Source of the DNA: Reticulitermes speratus | Lineage: Eukaryota; Arthropoda; Insecta; Blattodea; Rhinotermitidae | DNA: 64,000 bases | Assembly (NCBI GenBank): GCA_021186555.1 | Contig: JAJKFL010000039.1 | Coordinates: forward strand, 38,090,733-38,154,732 | Direction of reading: 5' to 3' | In this document: piece after piece, positions 11,794 to 23,742 of the stretch | Position numbering within the stretch: the stretch's first letter is position 1 | How the letters are laid out: each line of letters begins with the position of its first letter | Notes under the pieces: model-generated | Database searches by the model: none | What the model saw: the letters and a program-made list of their open reading frames with translations, nothing else | Told to the model about the DNA's origin: nothing | Made by a program: the position numbers and the translations under genes

Positions 11794-13539
11794 ATGGATT
11801 TAGTGAAAGTTAAAGGTGGTGCCTGTACCGAGACATGTCCGACATCATCTGGTGTCAAAGTTGTCAATATGAAGGTTGAAGAAGACACAGATGAATTTGG
11901 TTCATGCACTGAGACATGTCTGACATCATCTGATGATGCGCATGAAGTTGCCAATATGAAGGTTGAAGAAGACACAGATGAATTTGGTTCATGTACTGAG
12001 ACATGTCTGACATCATCTGTTGATGTGCATGAAGTTGTCAATATGAAGGTTGAAGAAGACGGAGATGAATTTGGCTGGTGTACTGAGACATGTCTGACAT
12101 CATCTGATGATACACACAAAGTTGTCAATATGAAAGTTGAAGAAGACAGAGATAAATTTGGTTCGTGTACTGAGACATGTCTGACATCATCTGATGATGC
12201 CCATGAAGTTGTCAATATGAAAGTTGAGGAAGCCACAGATGAATTTGGTTCGTGTACTGAGACATGTCTGACATCATCTGATGATGCGCAGAAAGTTGTC
12301 AATATGAAGGTTGAAGAAGACAGAGATGAATTTGGTTGGTGTACTGAGACATGTCTGACATTATCTGATGATGCGCAGAAAGTTGTCAATATGAAGGTTG
12401 AAGAAGACAGAGATGAATTTGGTTGGTGTACTGAGACATGTCTGACATCATCTGATGATACACACAAAGTTGTCAATATGAAGGTTGAAGAAGACAGAGA
12501 TAAGTTTGGTTCGTGTACTGAGACATGTCTGACATCATCTAGTGTTAAAGTTGTCAATATGAAGGTTGAAGAAGACAGAGATGATTTTGGTTCATGCACT
12601 GAGACATGTCTGACATCATCTGTTGATGCGCATGAAGATGTCAATATGAAGGTTGAAGAAGACAGAGATGAATTTGGTTCATGTACTGAGACATGTCTGA
12701 CATCATCTGATGATGCGCAGAAAGTTGTCAATATGAAGGTTGAAGAAGACAGAGATGAATTTGGTTGGTGTACTGAGACATGTCTGACATCATCTGATGG
12801 TACACACAAAGTTGTCAATATGAAGGTTGAAGAAGACAGAGATAAATTTGGTTCGTGTACTGAGACATGTCTGACATCATCTGATGATACACACAAAGTT
12901 GTCTGTATGAAGGTTGAAGAAGACAGAGATGAATTTGGTTCATGTACTGAGACATGTCTGACATCATCTGATGTTGCGCAGAAAGTTGTCAATATGAAGG
13001 TTGAAGAAGACAGAGATGAATTTGGTTGGTGTACTGAGACATGTCTGACATCATCTGATGATACACACAAAGTTGTCAATATGATGGTTGATGAAGACAG
13101 AGATAAATTTGGTTCGTGTACTGAGACATGTCTGACATCATCTGATGATGCCCATGAAGTTGTCAATATGAAAGTTGAGGAAGCCACAGATGAATTTGGT
13201 TCGTGTACTGAGAAATGTCTGACATCATCTGATGATGCGCAGAAAGTTGTCAATATGCAGGTTGAAGAAGACAGAGATGAATTTGGTTCATGTACTGAGA
13301 CATGTCTGACATCATCTGATGATGCGCAGAAAGTTGTCAATATGAAGGTTGAAGAAGACACAGATGAATTTGGGTCGTGTACTGAGACATGTCTGACATC
13401 ATCTGATGATGCGCAGAAAGTTGTCAATATGAAGGTTGAAGAAGACAGAGATGAATTTGGGTTGTGTACTGAGACATGTCTGACATCATCTGATGATGCC
13501 CATAAAGTTGTCAATATGAAGGTTGGGGAAGCCACAGAT
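11794..13539 (+). CDS. Acidic CTETC-repeat zinc-finger protein, exon with start codon (copy B)
   Basis: The coding exon follows the acceptor TGTGTTTGGTTTTACAG (ending 11,787). The first ATG (11,794) begins MDLVKVKGGACTETCPTSSG, which resembles the MDxIK starts of blattodean zinc-finger proteins as I recall them. Then come 19 full tandem units (29 residues; one shortened to 27) of the form MKVEED-RDEFG-SCTETCLTSSDD-xxKVVN, and a partial unit ending EATD at the GTGAGT donor (13,540). The typical unit has about eight acidic and three basic residues, so the 582-residue region is strongly acidic. Each unit keeps two cysteines in C-x3-C spacing, occasionally lost (CTETY in C). No KRAB, ZAD, BTB or SCAN domain is seen. 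An acidic transactivation or protein-interaction role in the nucleus is inference. It joins in phase 0 to the exon at 14,070. Confidence 0.85.
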
Positions 13540-14069
13540 GTGAGTATCCACACTAACAATCAACCAGTATTTGACGTAGAGTGAGAAAAATTAACATCTT
13601 AATTCTTTTGCACATACTTCTGCCAAATCTCGTTAATGGCGTATTTGAGGTACACTTAGATTTTTGGGATTGGTCCTAGATTTTTGGAAAATTTGCAGAC
13701 CTCAGCCATGGTATGAGTATGTACAAATAATCCTTCCATGCAGAGCTCTCTGTGGAAACAACATTGACTCCTGTGTGCTGTGTGCTGGTGTATTGCCTTG
13801 CTAAACATATTTTAAATTTTGAATTTCTTCGAACATGAGTTCCAGTATTAATTTCATACACCACACTCTTCTAAGTGTCTTATGTAGGTATATGGGGCCT
13901 TTTATTTGGAGACCGGACTGTGCACTAAATTGGTAGTCATGTAATGCAGTTTGGTAAGGAACACAGTTTGTTAAATATAATGATTGTTTACTTAACTTAT
14001 ACCTTGGTTTCAAAGTAATTCTTCCTATTAGGATATATCTCAATATTTGTCCTTTATGTTTTGTACCAG
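13540..14069 (+). other. Intron of zinc-finger gene, copy B
   Basis: 530 bp, starting GTGAGTATCC and ending TTTTGTACCAG, phase 0 on both sides. Reading through the donor instead would add 14 codons and stop at a TGA (13,582-13,584), giving an acidic-only protein without fingers; retention of this intron is therefore a possible second product. Nothing else is seen in it. Confidence 0.75.
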
Positions 14070-15299
14070 GTTACTCAGAATGAACAACTGCGCACACATA
14101 GTTGTGAGCGTCCATACTCCTGTAATGTGTGTAATAAGGCATTCAGCCGACAGAGTAACCTGATAACACATCAACGCATACACAGTGGTGAGCATCCCTT
14201 TTCCTGTAATGTGTGTAATAAGGCATTCAGCCAAAAGAGTAATCTGATAACACATCAACGCATACACAGTGGTGAACATCCGTATTCCTGTAATGTGTGT
14301 AATAAGGCATTTAGCCGACAGAGTAGCCTGATAAGACATCAAAGCATACACAGTGGTGAGCATCCATATTCCTGTAATGTGTGTAATAAGGCATTTAGCC
14401 GACAGAGTAGCCTGATAAGACATCAAAGCATACACAGTCGTGAACATCCATATTCCTGCAATGTGTGTAATAAGGTATTCAGCCAACAGAGTAGCCTTAT
14501 AGCTCATCAATGCATACACAGTGGTTATCGTCCATATTCCTGTAACGTGTGTAATAAGGCATTCAGCCAACAGAGTATCCTGATAAAACATCAACGCATA
14601 CACAGTGGTGAGCATCCATATTCCTGTAATGTGTGTAATAAGGCATTCAGCCAACAGAGTATCCTGATAAAACATCAACGCATACACAGTGGTGATCGTC
14701 CATATTCCTGTAACGTGTGTAATAAGGCATTCACTGATCGGAGTAACCTGAGAAAACATCAACGCATACACAGTGGTGAGCATCCATATTCCTGTAACGT
14801 GTGTAATAAGGCATTTAGCCGACAGAGTAACCTGATAGCACATCAACGCATACACAGTGGTGATCGTCCGTATTGCTGCAATGTGTGTAATAAGGCATTC
14901 AGCCTACAGAGTAGCCTCATAGCACATCAACGCATACACAGTGGTGATCGTCCATATTCCTGTAACGTGTGTAATAAGGCATTCAGCCAACAGAGTAACC
15001 TGAGAAAACATCAACGCATACACAGTGGTGAGCATCCATATTCCTGTAACGTGTGTAATAAGGCATTCAGCCGACAGAGTAACCTCATAGCACATCAACG
15101 CATACACAGTGGTGATCGTCCATATTCCTGTAACGTGTGTAATAAGGCATTCAGCCAACAGAGTAACTTGATAAGACATCAACGCATACACAGTGGTGAT
15201 TGTCCGTATTCCTGTAATGTGTGTAATAAGGCATTCAGCCAAAAGAGGAGCCTGATAAGACATCATCACATACACAGTGGTGAGCGTCCATGTTACTGA
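14070..15299 (+). CDS. C2H2 zinc-finger exon, copy B (14 intact fingers)
   Basis: Terminal coding exon in frame with the acidic exon (predicted protein 582 + 409 = 991 aa). After [11 protein letters not shown] come 14 fingers with C-x2-C-x12-H-x3-H spacing and an 84-bp DNA period. Linkers are HSGEHP, HSGDRP or HSREHP, not the classical TGEKP. Helix positions -1/3/6 are, in order: R/N/T, Q/N/T, R/S/R, R/S/R, Q/S/A, Q/I/K, Q/I/K, D/N/K, R/N/A, L/S/A, Q/N/K, R/N/A, Q/N/R, Q/S/R. It probably encodes a nuclear DNA-binding protein. The frame ends at TGA 15,297-15,299, placed exactly where the first zinc-ligand cysteine of finger 15 should be. Confidence 0.88.
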   Translation, partial: VTQNEQLRTHSCERPYSCNVCNKAFSRQSNLITHQRIHSGEHPFSCNVCNKAFSQKSNLITHQRIHSGEHPYSCNVCNKAFSRQSSLIRHQSIHSGEHPYSCNVCNKAFSRQSSLIRHQSIHSREHPYSCNVCNKVFSQQSSLIAHQCIHSGYRPYSCNVCNKAFSQQSILIKHQRIHSGEHPYSCNVCNKAFSQQSILIKHQRIHSGDRPYSCNVCNKAFTDRSNLRKHQRIHSGEHPYSCNVCNKAFSRQSNLIAHQRIHSGDRPYCCNVCNKAFSLQSSLIAHQRIHSGDRPYSCNVCNKAFSQQSNLRKHQRIHSGEHPYSCNVCNKAFSRQSNLIAHQRIHSGDRPYSCNVCNKAFSQQSNLIRHQRIHSGDCPYSCNVCNKAFSQKRSLIRHHHIHSGERPCY

Positions 15300-15461
15300 G
15301 ATATGTGTAATAAAGCATTTAGCCGACAGAGTAACCTGATAAGACATCAGTGCATACACAGTAGTGAGCGTCCATTTTCATGTAATATATGTGGTAAGAC
15401 GTTCAGATGTCAGAGTTACCTGGTACTACATCAGCGCTGTGGAATAAACTATAAACTGTAA
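15300..15461 (+). pseudogene. Two further fingers after the in-frame TGA (copy B)
   Basis: In the same frame after the TGA, 53 codons stay open and encode the rest of finger 15 (second Cys kept, helix RQSNLIR) and a last, more divergent finger (CNICGKTF, helix RCQSYLVLH) ending [10 protein letters not shown] with TAA at 15,459-15,461. The last finger lacks its second histidine (RC instead of x-H). Copy A has the same layout (2,441-2,602), and the C copy keeps traces. It is either a vestige of a longer ancestral protein or a readthrough extension. Confidence 0.7.
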
Positions 15462-15756
15462 ACATCTATCTGGACTTTACTGTTGGTTTCATTTAAACAT
15501 ATTGATTAACCTAACTGCTGTCTAGCTACATGAAACTCCATGGAAATATTGTACAAAATCTTATTTGTGACTGCATCATAAGCTTTCTTGAAGTGTGTAC
15601 AGAGTTGATATATAGCCCTATTGTATTTCCATATATTCAGGTATTTGGTGCATGCAGAGTATACGATCAGTAGTTGATATGTTACATCAAAGTGTGCACT
15701 TATGATGCTCAGTAATTTAGTCTGCATAAGGAGTTAAGCTTGAGAGACATATGTTG

Positions 15757-15762
15757 AATAAA
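15757..15762 (+). promoter_or_regulatory. Polyadenylation signal, zinc-finger gene copy B
   Basis: AATAAA about 300 bp after the distal stop, in the same context as in copy A (2,898). Confidence 0.5.
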
Positions 15763-16159
15763 ATTGTGCATGTTGGTTATAATAGTGATATGTCTGTATA
15801 ATTACCAGAGGTGCACAGATTTTCACTAAATATAGGAGCTGCCTGAAAATTCTGCTTGCCAGAAGGGTGACATGGAATGAGTTCCACATATATTAGTGAA
15901 AATTTAATCGCCATGATGACCTGGTGCCTGGCATTTGTGCACCCCAGTTAATGATGACATACAGTGTGACGGGGGTGGGGGGTTTGTATTCTTCCATCTG
16001 AGTAGCGAAATTCTATGAATATGTTACGTGTCATTTCCATTTCTGGGTATTGATATGCTTATTTTGTGATGTTTAAAGATAAATGGAGCAAGAAAAAAAA
16101 AGTAACAATTTCTTCAGTGGTAATGCTCTGAAGCTTTATTTGAAATGTTACACAAACTG

Positions 16160-16260
16160 GATGTAGGATAACATAGTGTAGTGAGTAGGCTCTCAGTTGG
16201 ACGATTCAGTGTTCGAATCTCAGCAAGGGCAAGTTATCTTCAAAACACACAAACCAGCAC
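16160..16260 (+). mobile_element. tRNA-derived SINE relic (copy B)
   Basis: Same insertion as at 3,300 in copy A. The B-box-like GTTCGAATCTC is at 16,211-16,221 and the A-box-like TAGTGAGTAGG about 32 bases upstream of it. Confidence 0.6.
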
Positions 16261-16979
16261 TGGGGCCTAGTCAGCCTCCTATTCAGTGTGTATTGGTACT
16301 CTTTCTATGTTGGTAATGTGGCCAGGATGTGAAATTGACCACTTACCTCCATCTAGTGAGATGGTTAAGAACAAATGGAGCTATATCTCCAGTTCTTCTT
16401 TATGCCTTTATGACATGCGTGGGGGTTATCTTTACATTGTACTGTTTTTTATGTTCACTTATTATCCAATAATTACTTGGATTTGTGTCTACTGAACAGG
16501 TGAATATATTTCTCAGCTTTTTTGTGCTAATTTTTTGCATGTTCATCACTCATGGCTATCTTTACATTTTGTTAATGATGTATACCGAGTGTAGTTGGAT
16601 GCATAACAGAGTTATGGTCATTAATATATCTTGAATTTTAGCTCATATTAAGATAACATATATGCCACTGAAGTATTCTCATGTTATACTGGATTATATT
16701 GGTTGGAGAAAAGGTAAGTAAACCTTACAGTGAAAGTGGTCACTTATTACTGCAGCTGTCTGCTTGTGAAAGTGGCCATAATCCTCAACATTACCAACTG
16801 CTGTGACCCACTTTATTCATGTCATTGTCTTGCTCTTATTTTACTCTTTCCTCTTGCTGGTGCATAAAACCAAGCAGGAAAGAATCCTTACTGCTCTGCT
16901 GAAAGCGTTCATGACAGTGTAGTTTCTGTATTTCCTATTCTGATGATTTGGCTACAGGAATAAAAAATCACAAGCATGT

Positions 16980-17335
16980 TGTAAGGTTACAGTTTAGTGT
17001 AGGTCTCTGTTGTGTATATTGACTACATGGCCACAAAACATAAAGTTAGGTTACGGTGTAGGCTGTGTCTCTGTTGTGTATATTGACTACATGGCCACAA
17101 AACATAAAGTTAGGTTACGGTGTAGGCTGTGTCTCTGTTGTGTATATTGACTACATGGCCACAAAACATAAAGTTAGGTTACGGTGTAGGCTGTGTCTCT
17201 GTTGTGTATATTGACTACATGGCCACAAAACATAAAGTTAGGTTACGGTGTAGGCTGTGTCTCTGTTGTGTATATTAACTACATGGCCACAAAACACAAA
17301 GTTAGGTTACGGTGTAGGCTATGTCTCTGTTACAG
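16980..17335 (+). repeat. 64-bp minisatellite, copy B (about 6 units)
   Basis: Tandem units at about 64-bp spacing (GTTAGG starts at 17,045 and 17,109, for example). These units are more uniform than those of copies A and C, which suggests recent homogenisation. Confidence 0.9.
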
Positions 17336-19660
17336 TTGGCGCGATATTTCAACCCCATCCTTGTTACTCCACTAACGGTTTTCAGTCTGTGATTAACTCT
17401 ATCGCCACTCCAGATATCACCTGTGCTTAAATCATTATGAATATTAAGTTTTTTCTGTACAGTAGTCCAATTTCAGTAAGGGGAGTTTGGACTGTTGTGA
17501 ATGAAATGTTTCCTCAGCTGCACACGCTTCTGTCCATCATATGGAGAAGTTACTGTTTAATGTCAATATTTCACATTTATTCATGAGTCTGACAGTGATA
17601 AAGTGAGGGGACTGAGTGGTGAAATTATGATGTACGTACCGTGTAGTTAGTATAATTCTATATTGTACGTACTGACAACCTACAATTGTTTGTGTTCTAT
17701 GTATGGACTGCATTTTGGTGCTGACTGTTGCATCATCATTATCATTAGTTGCACATCTTGCCATTTTTAGGTGGTTGTATTATTTGCACTTCCTGTGTTG
17801 ATGTTTGTTCTGTTGCACCCAGTTGTTTCGTGTTGTTGCAGTGACAGGCTACTTGTTTACTACATGTGTTTCATTTCTTTTATCGTAAGTTGTTCCATTG
17901 TTGGTTGTTCTGTGACAGTTATAAGTACAGCATCCAAAAAGTGAAAATGGCAATATTACAGGAGCGCGTTACAATGAAGGAAGTAAATGGAACAGAAATT
18001 CATATAAGTGCAACAGGAAGAAAAACAGTGAAAATATGACAATTATGCAAATAATACAGCATATGATAAATGGCTGTGTGTTAGGAAGATACTGAAGATA
18101 ACGCAGTAGTTAGCATCGAAACGTGTGTGTCAGTAAATAGGACATAAGTGTAGGTTGTTGGTAATTACAAGAGAATACTGAAGGTTGGATAGCAGTAGAT
18201 GATGTCAGCGATTGATGCAGTGAGGCCTGTTTTGTTAGTGCCGACCTTGGGCGTAGGTGTCGTAATCATCGGTAAAGGCGTGTTAGTTGGAAAAACTTAA
18301 ATGGCGGTGATACTAGTAGTCTGTGGGTGTAGCTGATTTGAGTCGTATAATGGGAAAAAGTAGAAGTGTTGATATTTTGGGGTGGCTGATAGCATGTTTG
18401 GAAAGTGCGTTAAAGCAACATATGGCAAGTAAGACGTGGGTTGCGTGCACCCACACGTATGTGACTGGACAAAGATGTCACCAAACCAATTCATTCTTCT
18501 ATCGGTAGCCATATTGAAAGTACTGGTGCCAGGGTATTGGATTTCATGCTAGAAAACTTTACAGAATGATATTGGACACGTCCAGAGAGTAGTTACAGTA
18601 AACAGTATAAGAATTACAGTAAAAGCAAGCAAACAAGTAAATCTGATATAATTACATACACGTTCAGGACCACACAAGAAAGTGATTAAGACAGTACACA
18701 GAAGAAAGCACTGACAATAACAATACAGAGATACATCTGTAACGCAGTTCCTACAAATTAGGAGTTAATTGTCATAAATGTTTGCACCGAATAAAAACTC
18801 TTTTCAAGTAGGAAGTTTCTAAGTATGTAATTGAATTTTATTATGGACGCTCGTGTAAGTTTCATTATATAAAAAAGTTTTGAAGTTATTTGGTTGTTAC
18901 AGTGGCGTTAGTGTGCGTGAAGAATTTGTCGAAGTAAGGTTTACCACATAAATGGTAAGTGCACCCACACGTGTACGACAGCACGAAGATGTCGCTACAC
19001 ACTACTTCAGTAATGTTACAAGAAGTATATGGGTTAGTCATGAAAGTATTGTGTGGCAGGAAGCGAATGTATTTAGGTTTTATAACAGAAACACACTAAA
19101 AATTTTGAAATTCTTTGCTACTTGCAATGGTGTTAGTGTGTTTGAAAAATGGGTGGAGGTAAGAGTTTGCAAGTAAAAAATGGTTAAGTGCACCAGCGCA
19201 TGTATGATTGCACAAGGAATTCGCTATACATTTGACACAGGTAGGGGTAAAGTTTGCAGCCAGATGCCTGGGATTGTATTATTGCTTGGATGTACACACT
19301 CCGTACTTTAAATAAGTATAAGGCCAGTATTTTAGTTAGCAACATTGTGCAATTAAAATTAGTCACTATAGTTTTCCTTGCTTGTATACCAGTGATGGAG
19401 GTTGATCAAATTTCAGAGGGAAAAATTAACTTCAAAATTGAGATTGTTGTGTAAGGTATCTTCAGCTTGAGAACCAAACAAAGAGTGAGTTCAACAGGTT
19501 GCATGCTTAGACTTGCAGTAGCCCCACCTAGCCTTTCTGCTATCTCTGTCTTCTTCAATACTGGAGGCTAACTAGCATGACGCTTGAGAAATAAGGTGGC
19601 TACTGTGCACATAGCCACCTTTGGCAGGCTTTCAGGCATGTTGATGATATGTGCATTCAT
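17336..19660 (+). other. Unit interior, no gene seen (copy B)
   Basis: Co-linear with 4,412-6,730 of copy A. No coding exon is recognised. A CpG-richer block is at 18,210-18,570. Confidence 0.4.
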
Positions 19661-19669
19661 CGGGAAGGC

Positions 19670-19830
19670 ATTTGTTAGTTAAAAAGGCTAAAATTCCACC
19701 TCCCTTTTATATATCCAGACCAGAAGCCAAATCTCTGTTTATTCCCACATCTCAGGAAAGTCTCTCCTGGGAATTGAACCTATGATGGCTGGGTATAAGG
19801 GTGTAGGTACCTGCCTGCCAAATGGTGATA
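19670..19830 (-). mobile_element. tRNA-derived SINE relic, antisense (copy B)
   Basis: Same insertion as at 6,735-6,905. The minus strand has a B-box-like GGTTCAATTCC and an A-box-like TGGCAGGCAGG upstream of it. Confidence 0.6.
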
Positions 19831-20745
19831 CACACATCCCAAAACACCAATAGCTCGACAAGAATTAAAATTATATAAGCTGTCATAGAATTGTTAGCGT
19901 GGGCATTGAGCCTCGTGTTCAGTGACTTTGTGATGTCTTTACCTGGGGGTAAAGCAGCTGGGACACGAAACTCTCCACTCACCTGCATGTGATGCGAAAT
20001 GTACTGACGTTTCAGAGGGACCTGCTGCCTTTATCAGAGCAGATAAAGTATTTAGTTTGAAAATTCAACATACTGTCACTAGACTGCACAGTGTACCTCA
20101 CAGAACGCACCAAACTGAATTAAAATGTTTTAAACTTTACGTTATATTGATCGTGCATTCTATAGCAATTGGAAGTTATTTATTTATCATACCAACTCAT
20201 GCACAATTTTACAATATTACACAGTGTTGCGATCTGTGTATACCCCCACTCTACCAACCCCTATTAATATGCAGATACAAAATACTTCAATCACGCTTCC
20301 ACAATACAGTCCACAAGACGCCCAACAGACCGGAACACAAATCACGACAACACACGAAACTAAGCAGGTATGTCATTCAATAATCTAATCTCCTAACTAA
20401 CTATACACAAGAGAATAAAATCAGTTTCAATAAATTTTAATAGATTCATATTCGTTTTCACAGCTCTACCTAAATATGACCTTCAAACCCAAACACTACG
20501 ATTCTACGCATCATCTGGTTAGTGAAGTGCGTAAATAGTGCAATTGTGACGCTATATAAACATCGTATATACAACCATCACATTCCTTGTAACTTTTTAA
20601 GATATCATGCAGTGTTTTATACTCTACAATTTTAAACATATATCCAAATTGTAAAGTGTTATTATAACCTATCGAACCAAAGTGATCTGACTGCATATGA
20701 CGATGAACTGAGTATGTGGATGTGTAAAAGTGTAGTTTTAAAAAA

Positions 20746-20796
20746 AAACCCTGATGATGGTCTGTAAAATGGACTGAAACATATGTAGGGGTATTC
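20746..20796 (+). ncRNA. Hammerhead-ribozyme-like motif, Penelope type (copy B)
   Basis: Identical to the copy A motif: CTGATGA at 20,751-20,757, GAAAC at 20,776-20,780, then the self-complementary ACATATGT and GTAGGGG. Stem I is weak. Not present in truncated copy C. Confidence 0.55.
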
Positions 20797-22980
20797 AGTA
20801 ACTATATAAAGTAGTATAAAAAAATGTGCATTTAGTTGGTTTGTGAAACACTGATATGTGTATGTTCACAAACTCAGCGCAGAGCCCCCATGAAATTATC
20901 ACAGCAATGAAAGCAACATCAGTGTAAAAATATCAAAACTCTGAAACTACGGACATGAAGAAACATTATTTACATGTTCTGTTCCAAATGATCTCCCAAA
21001 CAGCTTCTTTACATATTGTGTAAGAGCTTGGCAGTACCCTGTTTGAATATGGTACAGTCTTTTGGGATGTAATTTTGTTTTATAACTTTCTTAACATTTT
21101 GCTTAATATTGTAGCTCAGTCATTATAGTGACTAGGTTATGGGCCAGAAGACTAGACGTAATATTTGGCTTTCTGCAGGGCAGAAGTTTTTCTCTTTACC
21201 ACTGCCAGACTGTTCCTGAGTCCCAGCCAGTTCCCTGTCCGGTGCATACTGCAGAGATCTTTCCCCAGCAATAAAGTGGGTGGAATATGAAGCTCGCAGC
21301 TCATTTCCATTTGGTGCCAAGGTGAATAATGCATGGAGCTATATATTTTATTTTATTTTTTTTTTAATATTCCTTAGATCCATACAAGGTATAACCTTCG
21401 GATATAGAACACGTCAACACTGCACTTCATGGCATGGTGATTACTTTACCTTTAGAAGTGTTAGGATAATTAAATCAAGGAGGATGAAATTGAGACATGT
21501 AGTGTACGTAATGAAAATTAAGACTGCACACATTTTGGTAGGAGTATGCAAAGAAAGAGATCATGTGGGAGAACCGTGCATTGATCGGAGGATAATAATC
21601 AAATGTGGGGTTTGATTCAACTGGTTCAGTATGTGGTTACTTTTTGTGGTTTTGAGAACAAGTTGATGGACCCATAAAACATAAAAAAATTAACCTGTCC
21701 ACACCATGAAGGCATACAGGAAGAACAGAGGTTTAGCTCCACTCATTGTTAACCTTGGCACTAAATGGAGGTATGTGGTTAACTTCACACCCCAGATGCT
21801 CTGACTTTGGGAAAGAATCCTGGTACCCATTGAATAGGAGTTCAGGAACCTATGGGTTTTATAAAAGTGGAGAATTTCTTGACCAGTCCCATAAGTACAT
21901 TTTCAAGAAAGACTTGTTTTTCAATGAGAAATTCTTTCTACAAATTTGACAATTATACTGCATCCCTGATGCTTAGCACATAAATTACATGTTGTAAACG
22001 TAGGATCACGTGAATGGACAATATGACGAGCAATATAATGCAACCGTGTAAGGCTAGGATGACATGTTCTGCTGTTGGGGTTCTTGTTGTGATCGTATAA
22101 GAAATCAAGTTACAACCTCTCAAATCATGTATTGTGTTTATGTTAGCATGTTAAATAATCACCACTTCAAAACGTGTTAAAGAAGAAATATGCGGAAGGA
22201 AGTGAGGGTTTGAGTAATTTTATCTGTGCATTTATGTTGCCTGTGTAAGCATATACCATTATTATTTTCTGCATATCGGTGGAGGTCTGTCGTGAATACA
22301 AGACTGAACACTGTCTACAAGGACAGCCACTATTTGATGTAATGAAAATTTGTAATGGAAAAGGAGGTGTAGTAAAGTTGTTGGTATTGGACAGCTTTTT
22401 ATGAAGCAAGTAGTTTGTAAATCTAGGCGTTGAAAGCTTGTGTCAGAATGCAAGTGTAAAGAGTAATACTTTCTCTCTTGCTCACTCTGTCTCTCTCTCT
22501 TTGCACTACACTATTTTAAATCGTGTTTGACGTTCGTTTTGATCCATGCTGTGGGTTGGAACAACATGCTTGTACATATTTTAATTCTTAATGTTTGAAA
22601 TTTTTTTATTTATTTTTACAAGGTCCTTGTGTTGTATTACCCATGGAGCTAAATGTGCTATTATTTTTCTATTTACTGGTGAAAGTGTTATGCATGTCCA
22701 CACATTATATTTAATTTCCTATAATGTGGGCAGTTCCTATTAGTGCAACTTCAGATTTGATGTTGATGTGTCACGGAATAACTAGTTTGTTTATGTATAG
22801 GACACCTGAGGAAAAATAGTGTACACATAATTTTAGTGAACAGTATCTGAGTTACTGTCATACTGTTTAAATTTAAATTTACCCAATCTGGACCATATGA
22901 GAGTAATAGTTCTATGGTGACTAACTGAATACCAGCCCAGTTATAACAGTCTACAGCAGATGAGACTGTAGTTGGTATAC
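20797..22980 (+). other. Unit interior, no gene seen (copy B)
   Basis: Co-linear with 7,867-10,050 of copy A; no coding exon recognised. Confidence 0.4.
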
Positions 22981-22989
22981 CCCTAGGCT

Positions 22990-23190
22990 GTGGGATGGAC
23001 AAGGTTCTGGAAGGGATAAAAGTATTTTTCTCCTCCAGAGTGTTGAGACCAGCTGTCTTATCCGTCCAGCCGCCTATATATTGGGTATTGGGTCCTGGGG
23101 GTTGGTTAACATTGAGTGGAGATACTCCTCTAATTTATTCTGCTGTATGCCTGCGTGGTGTGTACAGGGATAATGTTATGATGAGTTTTA
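22990..23190 (+). repeat. Degenerate dispersed repeat with QPPIYWV-like reading (copy B)
   Basis: Same sequence as at 10,060-10,260 in copy A. Judged an old interspersed repeat, not a gene. Confidence 0.35.
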
Positions 23191-23589
23191 GTAATCCTAA
23201 TCATTTCAGAAGAAAAATGATTAGAGTTGGGGCAAGCTTTTTTTATTTTATTGATCAGGCATTATAAGACCTGTATTTTTGGTTTTAATTGAATTTTTTA
23301 TAATCAGGATTCTTGAACTTTCTTGCACTATTAAGCTTCTGTAATTGTTTTAAAATAAGCAGTCAGTCAGTCAGTGGCACATATTGCTGCTCCCTCCCAA
23401 GCTAATCTCTGTTGCATGTTTAAAAACAACTTGGAAATAAGTAATTGAGTTTATTGGTTTGTAACAGTGTGGGTTAGGCTGCAAACCAGAACAGATCGTG
23501 ACAGTAAATGTGAGTTGAAAATATAATTAAGGCCCAGAAGTGACTGTGACCTGTGAATGGCAGCTGGCGCAGAAAGTTACCATTGAACA

Positions 23590-23742
23590 GACACGGATTC
23601 GGCCGAGGTTTCTACCAAGTAAATTTAGTCTTTGAGAGTAGATGGCAGTGCGGAAGGCGATGGCCGGAGGTTGTGCGTTGGTACTAAACGTCTTATCCGT
23701 CCTAGCCAATAGGAAAATTTCACGCGGTAGCCATTTCAGTAG
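23590..23742 (+). promoter_or_regulatory. Candidate promoter / 5' non-coding exon of gene copy C
   Basis: Counterpart of 10,660-10,813: CpG-containing, with a GCCAAT and a possible donor CAGTAG|GTAGGT at 23,743. Confidence 0.3.

Noticed and set aside
11736..13559. 607-codon open frame on the minus strand opposite the acidic-repeat exon
   Set aside because: An 87-bp repeat is a multiple of three, so any stop-free antisense frame stays open through all units. The plus strand has the start context, splice sites and partner exon.
15297..15299. Selenocysteine codon at the finger-15 TGA
   Set aside because: No SECIS element recognised by eye, and zinc-finger selenoproteins of this type are not known; kept only as a remote alternative in the findings.
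14040..15359. Long minus-strand frames opposite the zinc-finger exons (for example 14,855-14,040)
   Set aside because: Same effect with the 84-bp finger period; the plus-strand fingers are unmistakable.
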